Positions 24,992 through 33,422 of a stretch of 64,000 nt of DNA are shown here, one piece after another. Position 1 is the first letter of the stretch; the number at the start of each line of letters is the position of its first letter. A program made the translations under genes and the position numbers. Under the pieces are notes generated by a model. The model was not told the origin of the DNA, made no database searches, and worked only from the letters and a program-made list of their open reading frames with translations. The stretch spans positions 124,001-188,000 of the forward strand of contig JAAZYR010000001.1 of NCBI GenBank assembly GCA_014239555.1, read 5' to 3'. Source of the DNA: Acidimicrobiales bacterium. GTDB lineage: Bacteria > Actinomycetota > Acidimicrobiia > Acidimicrobiales > Poriferisodalaceae.

Positions 24992-25855
24992 ATGTCGCTG
25001 TCGATCCTTACAGTTCACGCCCACCCTGATGATGAGTCCTCGAAAGGGCCGGGAACCATCAGCTTGTATTCATCGCAAGGCGTTCGAACCACATTGGTGT
25101 GCTGCACCGGCGGAGAGGTGGGCGACATTCTTAATCCAGCGATGGATCGCGACGAAGTGAAAAAGAATTTGCCTGCCGTTCGTCGAGCTGAACTTGACTC
25201 TGCTGCGGCCATTATTGGCTACGACGAAGTTGTCATGCTGGGTTATCGAGATTCAGGTATGCCTGACAGTGATGACAACGACCACCCAGAAGCATTCGCC
25301 AACGCGGAACTGGACGTCGCAGTAGCTCGGCTTGTCAAAATCATTCGTCGCGTTCGACCTCAGGTAATCATGACCTACCCCGAGGTGCAGAACCGCTATC
25401 CGCATCCGGATCACCTTCAGGTCACTGCCATAAGCATCCCCGCTTTTGATAGGGCTGGAGATCCAGATTGGTACCCCGACGCGGGGCCTCCGCACGAGCC
25501 GACAAAGCTCTACGCTCCGATCTGGTCGAAGCAGCGGCTACTGCTCACCCATCAGGCTTTTCTCGATAGCGGCCTGGAGTCACCGTACGACGAAAAATGG
25601 TTGTCGGGTAAAGACCGCGATGACCGCATTTCGGCGATGATTCCAGTTGACAACGCGGTGCGGAGAAAAGCTTTGCTTGCTCATGCAACCCAAGTCGATC
25701 CTAAATCCCCGTTTTGGTTTGGATTGCCGGATGAAGTGCAAGATGCAATACATCCTTACGAGGAGTACATGCTGCTCCGCTCGCGAATCCCGACTGATGA
25801 GATCGAGGATGACCTTTTCGCGGGACTACGACACTTCGATTCCGCTACAGGCTGA
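24992..25855 (+). CDS. mca: Mycothiol S-conjugate amidase
   Basis: A 287-residue PIG-L-fold zinc enzyme. The N-terminal HAHPDDESSKGPGT (H11, D13, D14) is the diagnostic Mca form of the motif, distinguishing it from the deacetylase MshB, and HPDH at 138-141 completes the zinc site. It cleaves mycothiol conjugates of toxins to mercapturic acids. It confirms that the organism makes mycothiol. The ATG at 24992 puts this motif in the normal place. The next gene starts within the stop (TGATG), so the two are translated together. Confidence 0.92.
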   Translation: MSLSILTVHAHPDDESSKGPGTISLYSSQGVRTTLVCCTGGEVGDILNPAMDRDEVKKNLPAVRRAELDSAAAIIGYDEVVMLGYRDSGMPDSDDNDHPEAFANAELDVAVARLVKIIRRVRPQVIMTYPEVQNRYPHPDHLQVTAISIPAFDRAGDPDWYPDAGPPHEPTKLYAPIWSKQRLLLTHQAFLDSGLESPYDEKWLSGKDRDDRISAMIPVDNAVRRKALLAHATQVDPKSPFWFGLPDEVQDAIHPYEEYMLLRSRIPTDEIEDDLFAGLRHFDSATG

Positions 25856-26232
25856 TGCGTTTCTTAAGTGAAGAATTCGTTTCGAAGTGGGGAGCAGTTG
25901 AGCGCCCTGCATTGGGAAACGGGTCAGGACTTGTTGTAATCAAGATCGATGACGCCCCAGAAGGGAAAATTGCCTTGACTCTTGAGCTTGCCGAAGGCTT
26001 GATAGTGAGCGCATACATAGGTTCGGGGCGCGGTCGAGATCTAGAACTGAAGGTTCCCTACGAGCTAGCCGTTGAACTGTTTCTGCGCCGGGCGGACCCT
26101 GCCGCGGAATATATGAAGGGGCGGCTGAAAATGAGTGGAGATATGACGCTTTGGCTCGACCTGCTGCCCGCGTGGCGAAAGCTCGTCACTGAGGACGGAG
26201 AGTCGAAACTCGCAGGCGACACCACGTTCTAA
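25855..26232 (+). CDS. SCP2 sterol-carrier-like domain protein
   Basis: The 125-residue protein resembles SCP2 sterol-transfer domains: paired strands (GLIVSAYIGSGRGRDLELKVPY) and late helices with EYMKGRLKMSGDMTLWLDLLPAW, where the GRLKMSGDM element corresponds to the SCP2 lipid-binding strand. The domain binds lipids or fatty acyl chains. It shares one base with the stop of mca, a tight coupling whose functional reason is unclear. Confidence 0.75.
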   Translation: MRFLSEEFVSKWGAVERPALGNGSGLVVIKIDDAPEGKIALTLELAEGLIVSAYIGSGRGRDLELKVPYELAVELFLRRADPAAEYMKGRLKMSGDMTLWLDLLPAWRKLVTEDGESKLAGDTTF

Positions 26233-26297
26233 TCAGCGATACAACCTACGTGTTCGAAGCAACGTATTAACGGTGCTCCAGCCAAACGCGGTGGGGT

Positions 26298-27464
26298 CTA
26301 CAAGCGTTGAATTATTGTGCCAGTCCCAAGACCGCCGCCACAGCACATTGTCACCAGCCCGAACTCCTTGTCGGAGCGATGCAGTTCATGCACGGCTTTG
26401 GTCATCAAGATTGAACCGGTGCCACCGAGGGGATGTCCTAAAGCGATAGCCCCCCCATTGGGATTAACGGTCTCCATATCCGGGTTCATTTCCCGCGCCC
26501 AAGCCAACACAACTGAAGCGAACGCTTCGTTGATTTCCACCACATCGATGTCACTCATTGCCATTTTGTTGCGTTCCAGTAAGTGATGCGTTGCTTCGAT
26601 GGGGCCTGTCAACATTAAGACAGGGTCACTGCCGACCAGGCATGTGTCGATGACACGGCCAATTGGCTCCAGGCCCTGCTCGCGTGCTTTATCCGCAGTC
26701 ATCAAGAGGACAGCTCCGCTGCCGTCACTAATCTGCGATGACGCACCCGCTGTATGTACTCCATCTTCAAGGACAGGACTGAGTTGGGAAAGAGCTTCAA
26801 GAGTGGTGGGGCGGAGCCCGCCGTCCTTGGTTACTCGATGATGGCCACCCGTAGCGGTGCCCTCGTCATCGAACACCGGAACATCAACTTCGACTATTTG
26901 GGTAGCGAAGCGGTCTTCCTCCCAGGCACGCGCTGCATTCTCCTGGCTGCGAAGACCAAACTCGTCGCATTCCTCCCGCGTAATACTCCACTTTTTTGCG
27001 AGTAGTTCGGCGCCCTGAAATTGAGTCGTGTACTCGTAGTTCTCTTTGTAGCGAGGGGTTGCCGTAAGTTGGCCCTTCTTATAGGAGGAGCCCATTGGGT
27101 TGCGAGTCATTGACTCGACACCACATCCGACAGCGCTATCAACGACTCCCGACGCCACTAGTCCGTAAGCCAACGTGATGGCCTGTTGACTTGAGCCGCA
27201 TTGCGCGTCAACTGTCGTCGCTGCGACATTCAACGGCATGCCGGCGGCGAGCCATGCTGTGCGCGCGATATTGGCGGTTTGTTCACCAGCTTGACTTACA
27301 CAGCCCCCTACAACTTGGCCGATTGTGGCCGGGTCGACGCCGCTTCGTTCGATGAGCGCAGTCTGTATTTCGCTAAGGAGGTCAGATGGGTGGATGTTGC
27401 TTAATTCGCCGCCGCGTCGGCCAACTGGCGAACGGACAGCTTCAACGATGACAATGTCGGACAT
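26298..27464 (-). CDS. Thiolase (acetyl-CoA acetyltransferase family)
   Basis: A 388-residue degradative thiolase. The acyl-accepting Cys89 lies in DAQCGSSQQA; the other sites are GHPLGGTGS with its His, and the proton-transfer Cys in MCCGGGLGTG near the end. It cleaves 3-oxoacyl-CoA with CoA to acetyl- or propionyl-CoA, as in beta-oxidation of fatty acids or sterol side chains. It lies by itself, followed upstream by the only long non-coding stretch. Confidence 0.93.
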   Translation of the reverse strand: MSDIVIVEAVRSPVGRRGGELSNIHPSDLLSEIQTALIERSGVDPATIGQVVGGCVSQAGEQTANIARTAWLAAGMPLNVAATTVDAQCGSSQQAITLAYGLVASGVVDSAVGCGVESMTRNPMGSSYKKGQLTATPRYKENYEYTTQFQGAELLAKKWSITREECDEFGLRSQENAARAWEEDRFATQIVEVDVPVFDDEGTATGGHHRVTKDGGLRPTTLEALSQLSPVLEDGVHTAGASSQISDGSGAVLLMTADKAREQGLEPIGRVIDTCLVGSDPVLMLTGPIEATHHLLERNKMAMSDIDVVEINEAFASVVLAWAREMNPDMETVNPNGGAIALGHPLGGTGSILMTKAVHELHRSDKEFGLVTMCCGGGLGTGTIIQRL

Positions 27465-27875
27465 ACTTCAACTTTAGTCATCCTTCCGAGGCGATACCGA
27501 AGGTTGTGTGAGACCACCTCGGGAAATGAGCAAGTCAGCGTAATGCGGACCGCCAATGTTCTTGAGGTATTGCTACGCGGCGTCTAAATCGATGTCGGGT
27601 AATTGTCTCGCTGCCGCAAGAGCAGCTCTTGATGCTGCTATTCCTTTTCGCCCCAGATAGCGAGTCCGGTTGTTTAGCTTCCGACTTCCAGAAGTTGGTC
27701 CGCTATTTTTTGGGTATTCGATGAGTCGGAGTTGCCGGGTCATGGAGCAAGTCTGCGACTGGGGTGGGACATCGGGATCTTCGGTTGCGGCTACGCGCGT
27801 TGTTGTCACGTGTTGCGTCGAGCTTGGTGGCTAGTGTCAGGAGGGGATGTCTGATGAACAAGGAAATGAGAAAGT
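27465..27875. other. 411-bp region without a confident gene
   Basis: The region holds a possible small minus-strand gene (27573-27809, listed separately) and, at its right end, the leader of the LLM gene with AGGAGG at 27839-27844 and two overlapping 10-codon frames starting at 27847 and 27854. I saw no tRNA, repeat array or clear terminator in it. Confidence 0.6.
27573..27809 (-). CDS. Possible small basic protein, doubtful
   Basis: A 78-residue frame starting with GTG at 27809, with a basic C-terminal half (SRKLNNRTRYLGRKGIAASRAALAAA) reminiscent of a small nucleic-acid-binding protein. It has no clear ribosome binding site and no homologue that I recognise. It is included because it fills the only long gap and has no better alternative. 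Confidence 0.3.
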   Translation of the reverse strand: MTTTRVAATEDPDVPPQSQTCSMTRQLRLIEYPKNSGPTSGSRKLNNRTRYLGRKGIAASRAALAAARQLPDIDLDAA

Positions 27876-28844
27876 ATGACTAATCGTTACGGCATCACCG
27901 TGCCTTTTGACGCACCTCTTAACGAACAGGCGGATCTCTATAAGGAGTTCGCGGACTTGGGTTATACCGACCTTTGGAGTTCTGAAGCGGATGGAACAGA
28001 TGGGTTCACCCCCCTGATTCTCGCGTCTCAATGGGCTCCCACGTTGCGCCTTGGGATCGCGATCATTCCGGCGTACACAAGGGGACCTGCGCTGATGGCG
28101 CAACATATTGCTTCTATATGTGAGGCCGCCCCGGGGCGTTTCGTCATGGGAATAGGCTCGTCATCGAATGTCATCGTCGAAAATTGGAATGGGATTCCCT
28201 TCGAAGAGCCCTACAAACGAACCCGCGATGTCGCTCGTTTTTTGCGGAGGGCTTTAACTGGAGAGAAAGTTTCAGAAAAATACGATGGGTTCGAAGTGAA
28301 CGGTTTTACTCTCCGTCGAGTGCCTCAAGAACAGCCGCCCATTCTTATAGCCGCTCTTCGGCCAGGGATGCTACGACTGGCTGGAAGAGAAGGCGACGGT
28401 GCCATAATTAATTGGCTATCGGCGGAAGACGTCGCGACAGTGAAGCCCTTCGTTGAAGAAGGAGGCGCCCAGAAAGAAATCGTCGCGCGTATTTTCTGTT
28501 GCCCGAATCCCGATGCGGAAGTTGTTCGAGCAGGGGCAAAACGGGCCATCGCCGCCTATCTGAATGTCCCGGTATACGCAGATTTTCATCGTTGGCTTGG
28601 ACGCTCCGAAGATCTCGAAGGAATGTGGACCTATTGGGCGGCCGGCGATCGAAAGGCAGCTCTGGATGCCATTCCGGACCGAGTCGTCGACGAGTTAATC
28701 GTCCATGGCCCCCCCGAACAATGCCGTGAGCACATTGATCGATACCACGCCATGGGCGTCACGACGTCAGCCATATCGATCATGCCTTTTGGAGGCATAG
28801 ATCCAGTTGAGGCTGCTAGAGATCTAGCTCCAGCAGCACGTTGA
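27876..28844 (+). CDS. LLM-class flavin/F420-dependent oxidoreductase
   Basis: A 322-residue TIM-barrel protein of the bacterial luciferase superfamily, with N-terminal strand YGITVPFD, LWSSEADGTDGF, GIAIIPAYTRGPALMAQ and PGRFVMGIGSSS, the segments lining the cofactor site. In actinobacteria such proteins often use F420 rather than FMN; the presence of cofC supports but does not prove this. It is related to the LLM protein at 43715. Start is ATG at 27876 with AAGGAA about 10 nt upstream. It is followed by an enoyl-CoA hydratase 40 bp downstream. Confidence 0.87.
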   Translation: MTNRYGITVPFDAPLNEQADLYKEFADLGYTDLWSSEADGTDGFTPLILASQWAPTLRLGIAIIPAYTRGPALMAQHIASICEAAPGRFVMGIGSSSNVIVENWNGIPFEEPYKRTRDVARFLRRALTGEKVSEKYDGFEVNGFTLRRVPQEQPPILIAALRPGMLRLAGREGDGAIINWLSAEDVATVKPFVEEGGAQKEIVARIFCCPNPDAEVVRAGAKRAIAAYLNVPVYADFHRWLGRSEDLEGMWTYWAAGDRKAALDAIPDRVVDELIVHGPPEQCREHIDRYHAMGVTTSAISIMPFGGIDPVEAARDLAPAAR

Positions 28845-28884
28845 GATACTTCACCTAAATAAAAAAACTGAAAAAGGAGACGGC

Positions 28885-29673
28885 ATGGAACTAGAGACCA
28901 TCGACTACGAAGTGAGTGACGGAGTAGCACACGTTCGGCTTGCTCGACCTGCTGGTGCAAACGCGGTCAACCCTCAGTTCTCCAGCGACCTACGTGACGT
29001 GATGCTCGAGATCGAATGGGACGACGCCGTAAAGGCTGTTTCAGTTACGGCAGAGGGCAAAATCTTTTGCGCCGGCGGAGACCTAAAGGAATTCAATGAA
29101 GCGGGAGCGGGCCTACCCAAACTTACGAGTCGGATGCTTACCGACTTCCACGGCGGCATATACAAAATGAATCGTATGCCGAAGCCTTTCGTGGCCGGCG
29201 TGAACGGCTCCGCAGGGGGAGCCGGACTCTCGATCGTGAGTGCATTCGACCTAGTCGTCGCCGGCGAGTCTTCGAAATTTACGATGGCATACACGAGAGC
29301 TGGCGTCACTCCTGATGGCACGTCCACTTATTTCGTCGCTCGCCATATTGGAGTCAGGCGAATGTTGGACCTCACTCTTACCAATCGCGTGCTTTCCGCC
29401 CAAGAGGCTGAAGCTTGGGGCTTAGTGAATCGAGTAGTGCCAGATGATGAGGTCGATACCGTGACCGCCGAACTCGCACAATCTTTAGCTGACGGCCCTA
29501 GTTGGGCGCTTGGTCACGCAAAACAGATCGTTTACGCAGGTTTTGATAGCCCCCTCGAACAAGCAGGCGAGCTTGAAGGAGTGACCATCGCCGCCGCTAT
29601 GGGAACCCATGATGGTCGGGAAGGCATAGCGGCCTTCGTGGAGAAACGCCCTCCGAACTTCATCGGCGAATAG
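28885..29673 (+). CDS. Enoyl-CoA hydratase/isomerase
   Basis: A 262-residue crotonase-fold enzyme. The oxyanion-hole motifs are FCAGGDLKEF and NGSAGGAGLSIV, and GVTPDGTSTYFV occupies the active-site helix where hydratases carry catalytic Glu residues. Here that position has Asp, so the exact reaction (hydration, isomerisation or hydrolysis) is open. AAGGAGA lies 4 nt before the ATG. It is probably co-transcribed with the LLM gene. Confidence 0.9.
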   Translation: MELETIDYEVSDGVAHVRLARPAGANAVNPQFSSDLRDVMLEIEWDDAVKAVSVTAEGKIFCAGGDLKEFNEAGAGLPKLTSRMLTDFHGGIYKMNRMPKPFVAGVNGSAGGAGLSIVSAFDLVVAGESSKFTMAYTRAGVTPDGTSTYFVARHIGVRRMLDLTLTNRVLSAQEAEAWGLVNRVVPDDEVDTVTAELAQSLADGPSWALGHAKQIVYAGFDSPLEQAGELEGVTIAAAMGTHDGREGIAAFVEKRPPNFIGE

Positions 29674-29686
29674 TGCCGCTTGTGAC

Positions 29687-29971
29687 TTAACTTTTTTGGT
29701 TGGCTGCCTTGATCCACCGGTCAACCAAAAATCCGCCGAGCGGGAGCGCTCCGAGAGCCATCGCCGCCAACGCGCGATACAAGGTCCAACTCAAACGCGA
29801 AAACCAACGGAAGAGCGCCGCCACGTATACCAAGTAAAGAACGCCATGTATGGGGCCTATAACGGTCACACCTGTTTCGTAAGAGGCCCCGTATTTCAAT
29901 ACGGTGGCGACGAGCAGGAGTAGATAACTAGCCGCCTCTAGTCGCGACACCAGATGCAAAATTCGATACAT
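29687..29971 (-). CDS. DUF3817 small integral membrane protein
   Basis: A protein of 94 residues, three membrane helices, with the family hallmarks E-x-x-S-Y-L-L-L-L, ATVLKYG and VIGPIHGVLYLVYV. DUF3817 proteins are widespread in actinobacteria and their function is unknown; some sit near respiratory or lipid genes. The ATG at 29971 shares bases with the ATG of the divergent glutamine-amidotransferase-like gene at 29970; an upstream GTG at 29977 is possible. Confidence 0.85.
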   Translation of the reverse strand: MYRILHLVSRLEAASYLLLLVATVLKYGASYETGVTVIGPIHGVLYLVYVAALFRWFSRLSWTLYRALAAMALGALPLGGFLVDRWIKAANQKS

Positions 29972-30707
29972 GGACACAGTTTTGCGTACCGTGCCTGGTG
30001 TGGCACCGCTTGTGGGTATTACTGGTCGAACTTCTTTGGGAGCCGTTCTCGCTTCCGGAGCCCCTCACCTCTCCGATAGTCCAGTGGATTGGTTCTTTGG
30101 TGAGTATGCGCGTCGTGTGCGCGAAGCAGGCGGTTTACCTATGGAGTTACCGGCAATTGATGACCCGATCGCTTTTGTTGGTCGGCTTGATGCCTTGTTA
30201 CTCACTGGAGGCGGTGACGTAGACCCTGAACGCTGGAAAGGGCCTAGCGATAGTTCAGTCATGGTTTCGGTGGAGCGCGACGCATTTGAATTCGCATTGC
30301 TTGAGGCTGCGCTGGAAGCTGAGGTACCTGTTTTGGGTATCTGCCGCGGCCTCCAAGTCATCAATGTGCTTTTGGGGGGCACCCTGGTGCCTCATCTCGG
30401 ATCGGCGGAAGGTGATGGTCATTCGAAACGAACTCGCGACCGTACCGAGCGTCACCATCGCGTTGACTGCGACCCCGGCAGTATGTTGCACCACTTATAT
30501 GGGCCAACAATGATGGTCAACTCGTTCCACCATCAAGCTGTAGATGAGCCTGGGACAGCGCTGCATATAACGGCGCGATCTGAGGATGGAACAGTCGAGG
30601 GAGTCGAACATGAGAGCGGCAAGGTGCTTGGCGTCCAATGGCACCCAGAAATGTTGTCCGAACTTGAACCGGTCTTCGGTTGGCTTGTTGGCGCTGCTAG
30701 CGAATAA
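29970..30707 (+). CDS. Gamma-glutamyl-GABA hydrolase-like class I glutamine amidotransferase
   Basis: A 245-residue C26-family protein: GITGRTS at the N-terminus, nucleophile Cys125 in GICRGLQVINVLLGG, and His225/Glu227 in VQWHPEM complete the triad. PuuD-type enzymes hydrolyse gamma-glutamyl amides during polyamine or GABA catabolism. The ATG at 29970 overlaps the divergent start codon, so the true start might be the GTG at 30000, which would leave V-A-P-L-V-G-I as the N-terminus, closer to the family. Confidence 0.88.
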   Translation: MDTVLRTVPGVAPLVGITGRTSLGAVLASGAPHLSDSPVDWFFGEYARRVREAGGLPMELPAIDDPIAFVGRLDALLLTGGGDVDPERWKGPSDSSVMVSVERDAFEFALLEAALEAEVPVLGICRGLQVINVLLGGTLVPHLGSAEGDGHSKRTRDRTERHHRVDCDPGSMLHHLYGPTMMVNSFHHQAVDEPGTALHITARSEDGTVEGVEHESGKVLGVQWHPEMLSELEPVFGWLVGAASE

Positions 30708-30725
30708 CCAGAACTGTCAATCAAT

Positions 30726-31913
30726 TCACACAACACCGCGTTCTCGGAGCACCTCAATCTCAGAAGGGTTGAGATCTAGAAACTCGCCGTATATCGCTTC
30801 GTTGTCCTCGCCGACGGCGTGGAAGAGGTCTAGTTGACGCAGCGTTGAACCGTGGAAACGAAGAGGGCTGTGTGGAAGAGGTATCTCTCCGAGGGTGGGA
30901 TGGTTAACCCATTGTAAGAATTGTCGTTCAATTAGGTGCGCATCTTTGACTACTTCGTCTACGGCTCGAACGATGGCGATGGGAACTCCAGCTGCAGCGA
31001 ATGACGCAGCGACGTCTTCTTTTGACCTTTGGTAAGTCCACTCTTCAACGAGTTCATCCACAACACTCATGTGTTGGGCACGGTCGGTGTTGTGACGAAA
31101 CCGGGAATCTTCTAGTAGATCTGTTCTGTCGATCACTTCAAGGACTGAGCGCCAGTGTCGATTGGTAACAGAAATCAAGGCCACGTGGCCGTTAGAACAT
31201 TGGTACACGTCATAGGGGGCCACACCCATGGCCGCATGTTTGTTTCCGGTTCGAGGAGCCGTCCCCGTCTGGTGCCACGAAAGCATGTTGGAACAAAGGG
31301 TGTGATAAGCCGCTTCGGCCATCGACGTTTCAACTAACCGACCCTCGCCCGTTCGTTCGACATCTAACAGTGCGGTGACGATTGCTCCATAGAGATGAGC
31401 GCCGCCCAAGAAATCAATGAAAGCTACGCCGGCTTTAACAGGCGGCTGGTCGGGGTGTCCAGTGACGCTCATGGGGCCCATGTGAGCTTGCACCGTTATG
31501 TCCATGGCAGTTTGAGCTGAGTCGGGACCACTTAGCCCGAACCCAGATGCATGAGCAAAAACCAGTCTCGGGTTGACCTTCCAGAGTGACTCAGCATCAA
31601 TATGCAGCTTCTCAGGAACCCCTGGGGCGTAGTTGACCAGAACGACGTCCGCTGCCTCTACTAAGCCAAGGAACATTTCGTGCCCCTGGGTGGACTTGAG
31701 GTCTAGCGTGACTGCCTCTTTAGAAGAGTTCAATGCTGCATAGGGGAGAGAATCACCTCTTGCCCTCAATGGTTCCCCACGAGTCTGCTCAACTTTGATG
31801 ACGCGGGCGCCCGCCATCGCGAGGAGAAAGCCGGCATACGGTCCTTGATATATCTGACCTAAGTCGAGGACGGTGACTCCATCCAGCGGGAGAGAGCGAT
31901 CGTTGGTATTCAC
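30726..31913 (-). CDS. CaiB/BaiF-family CoA transferase
   Basis: At 395 residues this is a class III CoA transferase with the N-terminal VLDLGQIYQGPYAGFLLAMAGARVIKVE and ALLDVERTGEGRLVETSM segments that shape the interlocked dimer. It moves CoA between carboxylic acids, or acts as a racemase (MCR-like). It starts with GTG at 31913, overlapping the stop of the acyl-CoA dehydrogenase by 4 bp (GTGA), so the pair belongs to one operon with the DUF protein and amidohydrolase upstream. Confidence 0.92.
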   Translation of the reverse strand: MNTNDRSLPLDGVTVLDLGQIYQGPYAGFLLAMAGARVIKVEQTRGEPLRARGDSLPYAALNSSKEAVTLDLKSTQGHEMFLGLVEAADVVLVNYAPGVPEKLHIDAESLWKVNPRLVFAHASGFGLSGPDSAQTAMDITVQAHMGPMSVTGHPDQPPVKAGVAFIDFLGGAHLYGAIVTALLDVERTGEGRLVETSMAEAAYHTLCSNMLSWHQTGTAPRTGNKHAAMGVAPYDVYQCSNGHVALISVTNRHWRSVLEVIDRTDLLEDSRFRHNTDRAQHMSVVDELVEEWTYQRSKEDVAASFAAAGVPIAIVRAVDEVVKDAHLIERQFLQWVNHPTLGEIPLPHSPLRFHGSTLRQLDLFHAVGEDNEAIYGEFLDLNPSEIEVLRERGVV

Positions 31914-33076
31914 TTGAAACTGCCACCGAGAATGTCTCGGGCCATGATTAGTCGTTGAACTTCGCTAGGACCTTCACCAATTCGTCGGATTCGTAGCTCG
32001 CGGTACCAGCGCTCAAGGGGCAAATCTTTCGTGACTCCAACCCCACCGTGGATTTGAATGCATCTATCAACAACGCGGCTACTCGCCTCACTCGCGATGA
32101 GCTTCGCCATAGCGGCTTCGGTGCGGAAACGGTCTCCACTATCTGCCTTTTGCGCCGCTGCTAAGACGCAATATCGGGCGTGACGGATATCGATCTCGTT
32201 GTCGACGATCATCCATTGGATTGCTTGCTTTTCGGCTAGCACAGAGCCAAATGCGTCGCGATTTTTTGCCCAGTCAATTGCCATTTCTTGGGCACGAATA
32301 GCGGGCCCAATACAGCCGGCAGCATAAGGAATTCGCTGGCGGCTCAGCCGATCATTTGCGATGGCAAAACCTCCGTTTACTTCTCCGAGAATATTTTCTT
32401 TAGGAACCCGCAATTCTTCGAACTGCAACTCGGTCGCGTAATGGGTGGCCCGCAAGGTATGGACCACTCGACGGACGTGGAAGCCCGGCGTGTCAGTATC
32501 AATAATAAAAGCGGTGACCCCATTGCGTCCCGGGTCATCAGATGTGCGTGCGAACACGAGTGCGTAATCGGCTTTGTCTGCGCCGGAAATATAGAGCTTT
32601 GAGCCATTAAGGACCCACTCATCACCATCCTCAATGCCTCGGGTTTGAATCGCGCGAGCTGGATCGGAACCCCCCGAGGGCTCGGTCAAAGCAAAGCAAC
32701 CCTTCTTCTCGCCCCGAAGCGTCGGATAGAGCCACCGCTCTTTTTGGCTATCGGTAGCTTCATATAACTGAGCGAGACCTGCTCCACCGAAGACTCCATA
32801 ACACGGGTTGTACAAACCGGCCCGGTGCTGAGACATTTCTATGGCCATCAACGCGCGGGTCGTGGTGTCGAGACCCGGACCGCCGTATTCCTCAGGAATG
32901 TCGAGCCCGTAGAAGCCCATCGATCGAGTCATTGCGATGAGTCGGTCCTGGTCATCTGGAGCTAGTGAACCCGCGTCGGGATCAAGTTCATCTTCTAACG
33001 GAACGATCTCGCTTTGGACAAAACGCCTCGTCGTGTCGACGATCATTTGCTGTTCTTCGTTAAGGCTGAAATCCAT
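31910..33076 (-). CDS. Acyl-CoA dehydrogenase
   Basis: The 388-residue protein has all family blocks: CFALTEPSGGSDPA and WVLNGSKLYISGA around FAD, RQRIPYAAGCIGPA, and the C-terminal IHGGVGVTKDLPLERWYRELR with IGEGPSEVQRL. The catalytic base of short-chain type enzymes (Glu in IGEGPSEVQ) appears to be present. It oxidises an acyl-CoA, probably the product of the coupled CaiB enzyme. It lies 9 bp after the DUF-like gene. Confidence 0.93.
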   Translation of the reverse strand: MDFSLNEEQQMIVDTTRRFVQSEIVPLEDELDPDAGSLAPDDQDRLIAMTRSMGFYGLDIPEEYGGPGLDTTTRALMAIEMSQHRAGLYNPCYGVFGGAGLAQLYEATDSQKERWLYPTLRGEKKGCFALTEPSGGSDPARAIQTRGIEDGDEWVLNGSKLYISGADKADYALVFARTSDDPGRNGVTAFIIDTDTPGFHVRRVVHTLRATHYATELQFEELRVPKENILGEVNGGFAIANDRLSRQRIPYAAGCIGPAIRAQEMAIDWAKNRDAFGSVLAEKQAIQWMIVDNEIDIRHARYCVLAAAQKADSGDRFRTEAAMAKLIASEASSRVVDRCIQIHGGVGVTKDLPLERWYRELRIRRIGEGPSEVQRLIMARDILGGSFK

Positions 33077-33085
33077 CTTGGTCTC

Positions 33086-33421
33086 TCAGTTGGGGGATAA
33101 TCGGCCTACTCGGCCCTCTTCATCTCTTTGATGGTCAGGGAGTTGGCCGTGGTCATGTAGATGCAGCATCAAAAGTTCGTCCCAGCGACTCCGGTAGTTC
33201 GAAGTGAATTCGTATCGAAAGAGCGTTGCTTTTTTGCCGTGTAACTGAATTTCGTGCTCGAGAGCAGTTCGTATACCGAAAGGATGTTGCGCACCGGCAT
33301 AACCCACTGACAAAACGTTGCCGTCATCATCTGCGACGTGGTACACCCCTAGTTGGGCTTGTAAAGATGACACGGAGTCGCTATCGAGGCGCTCCCAAGG
33401 TTTGTCGAGCCGTATGCCCAT
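33086..33421 (-). CDS. Small protein with GIY-YIG-like pattern
   Basis: The 111-residue protein carries GVYHVADDDGNVLSVGYAG (residues 26-44), matching the paired strands GxY-x(9-11)-GY of GIY-YIG-like proteins; a conserved-looking FRYEFTSNYRSRWDELL follows. The catalytic Arg and Glu of GIY-YIG nucleases cannot be placed securely, so it may be a non-nuclease relative. It sits one base after the amidohydrolase stop and 9 bp before the acyl-CoA dehydrogenase, so it belongs to this operon, which makes a DNA repair role less likely. Confidence 0.6.
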   Translation of the reverse strand: MGIRLDKPWERLDSDSVSSLQAQLGVYHVADDDGNVLSVGYAGAQHPFGIRTALEHEIQLHGKKATLFRYEFTSNYRSRWDELLMLHLHDHGQLPDHQRDEEGRVGRLSPN

Positions 33422-33422
33422 T

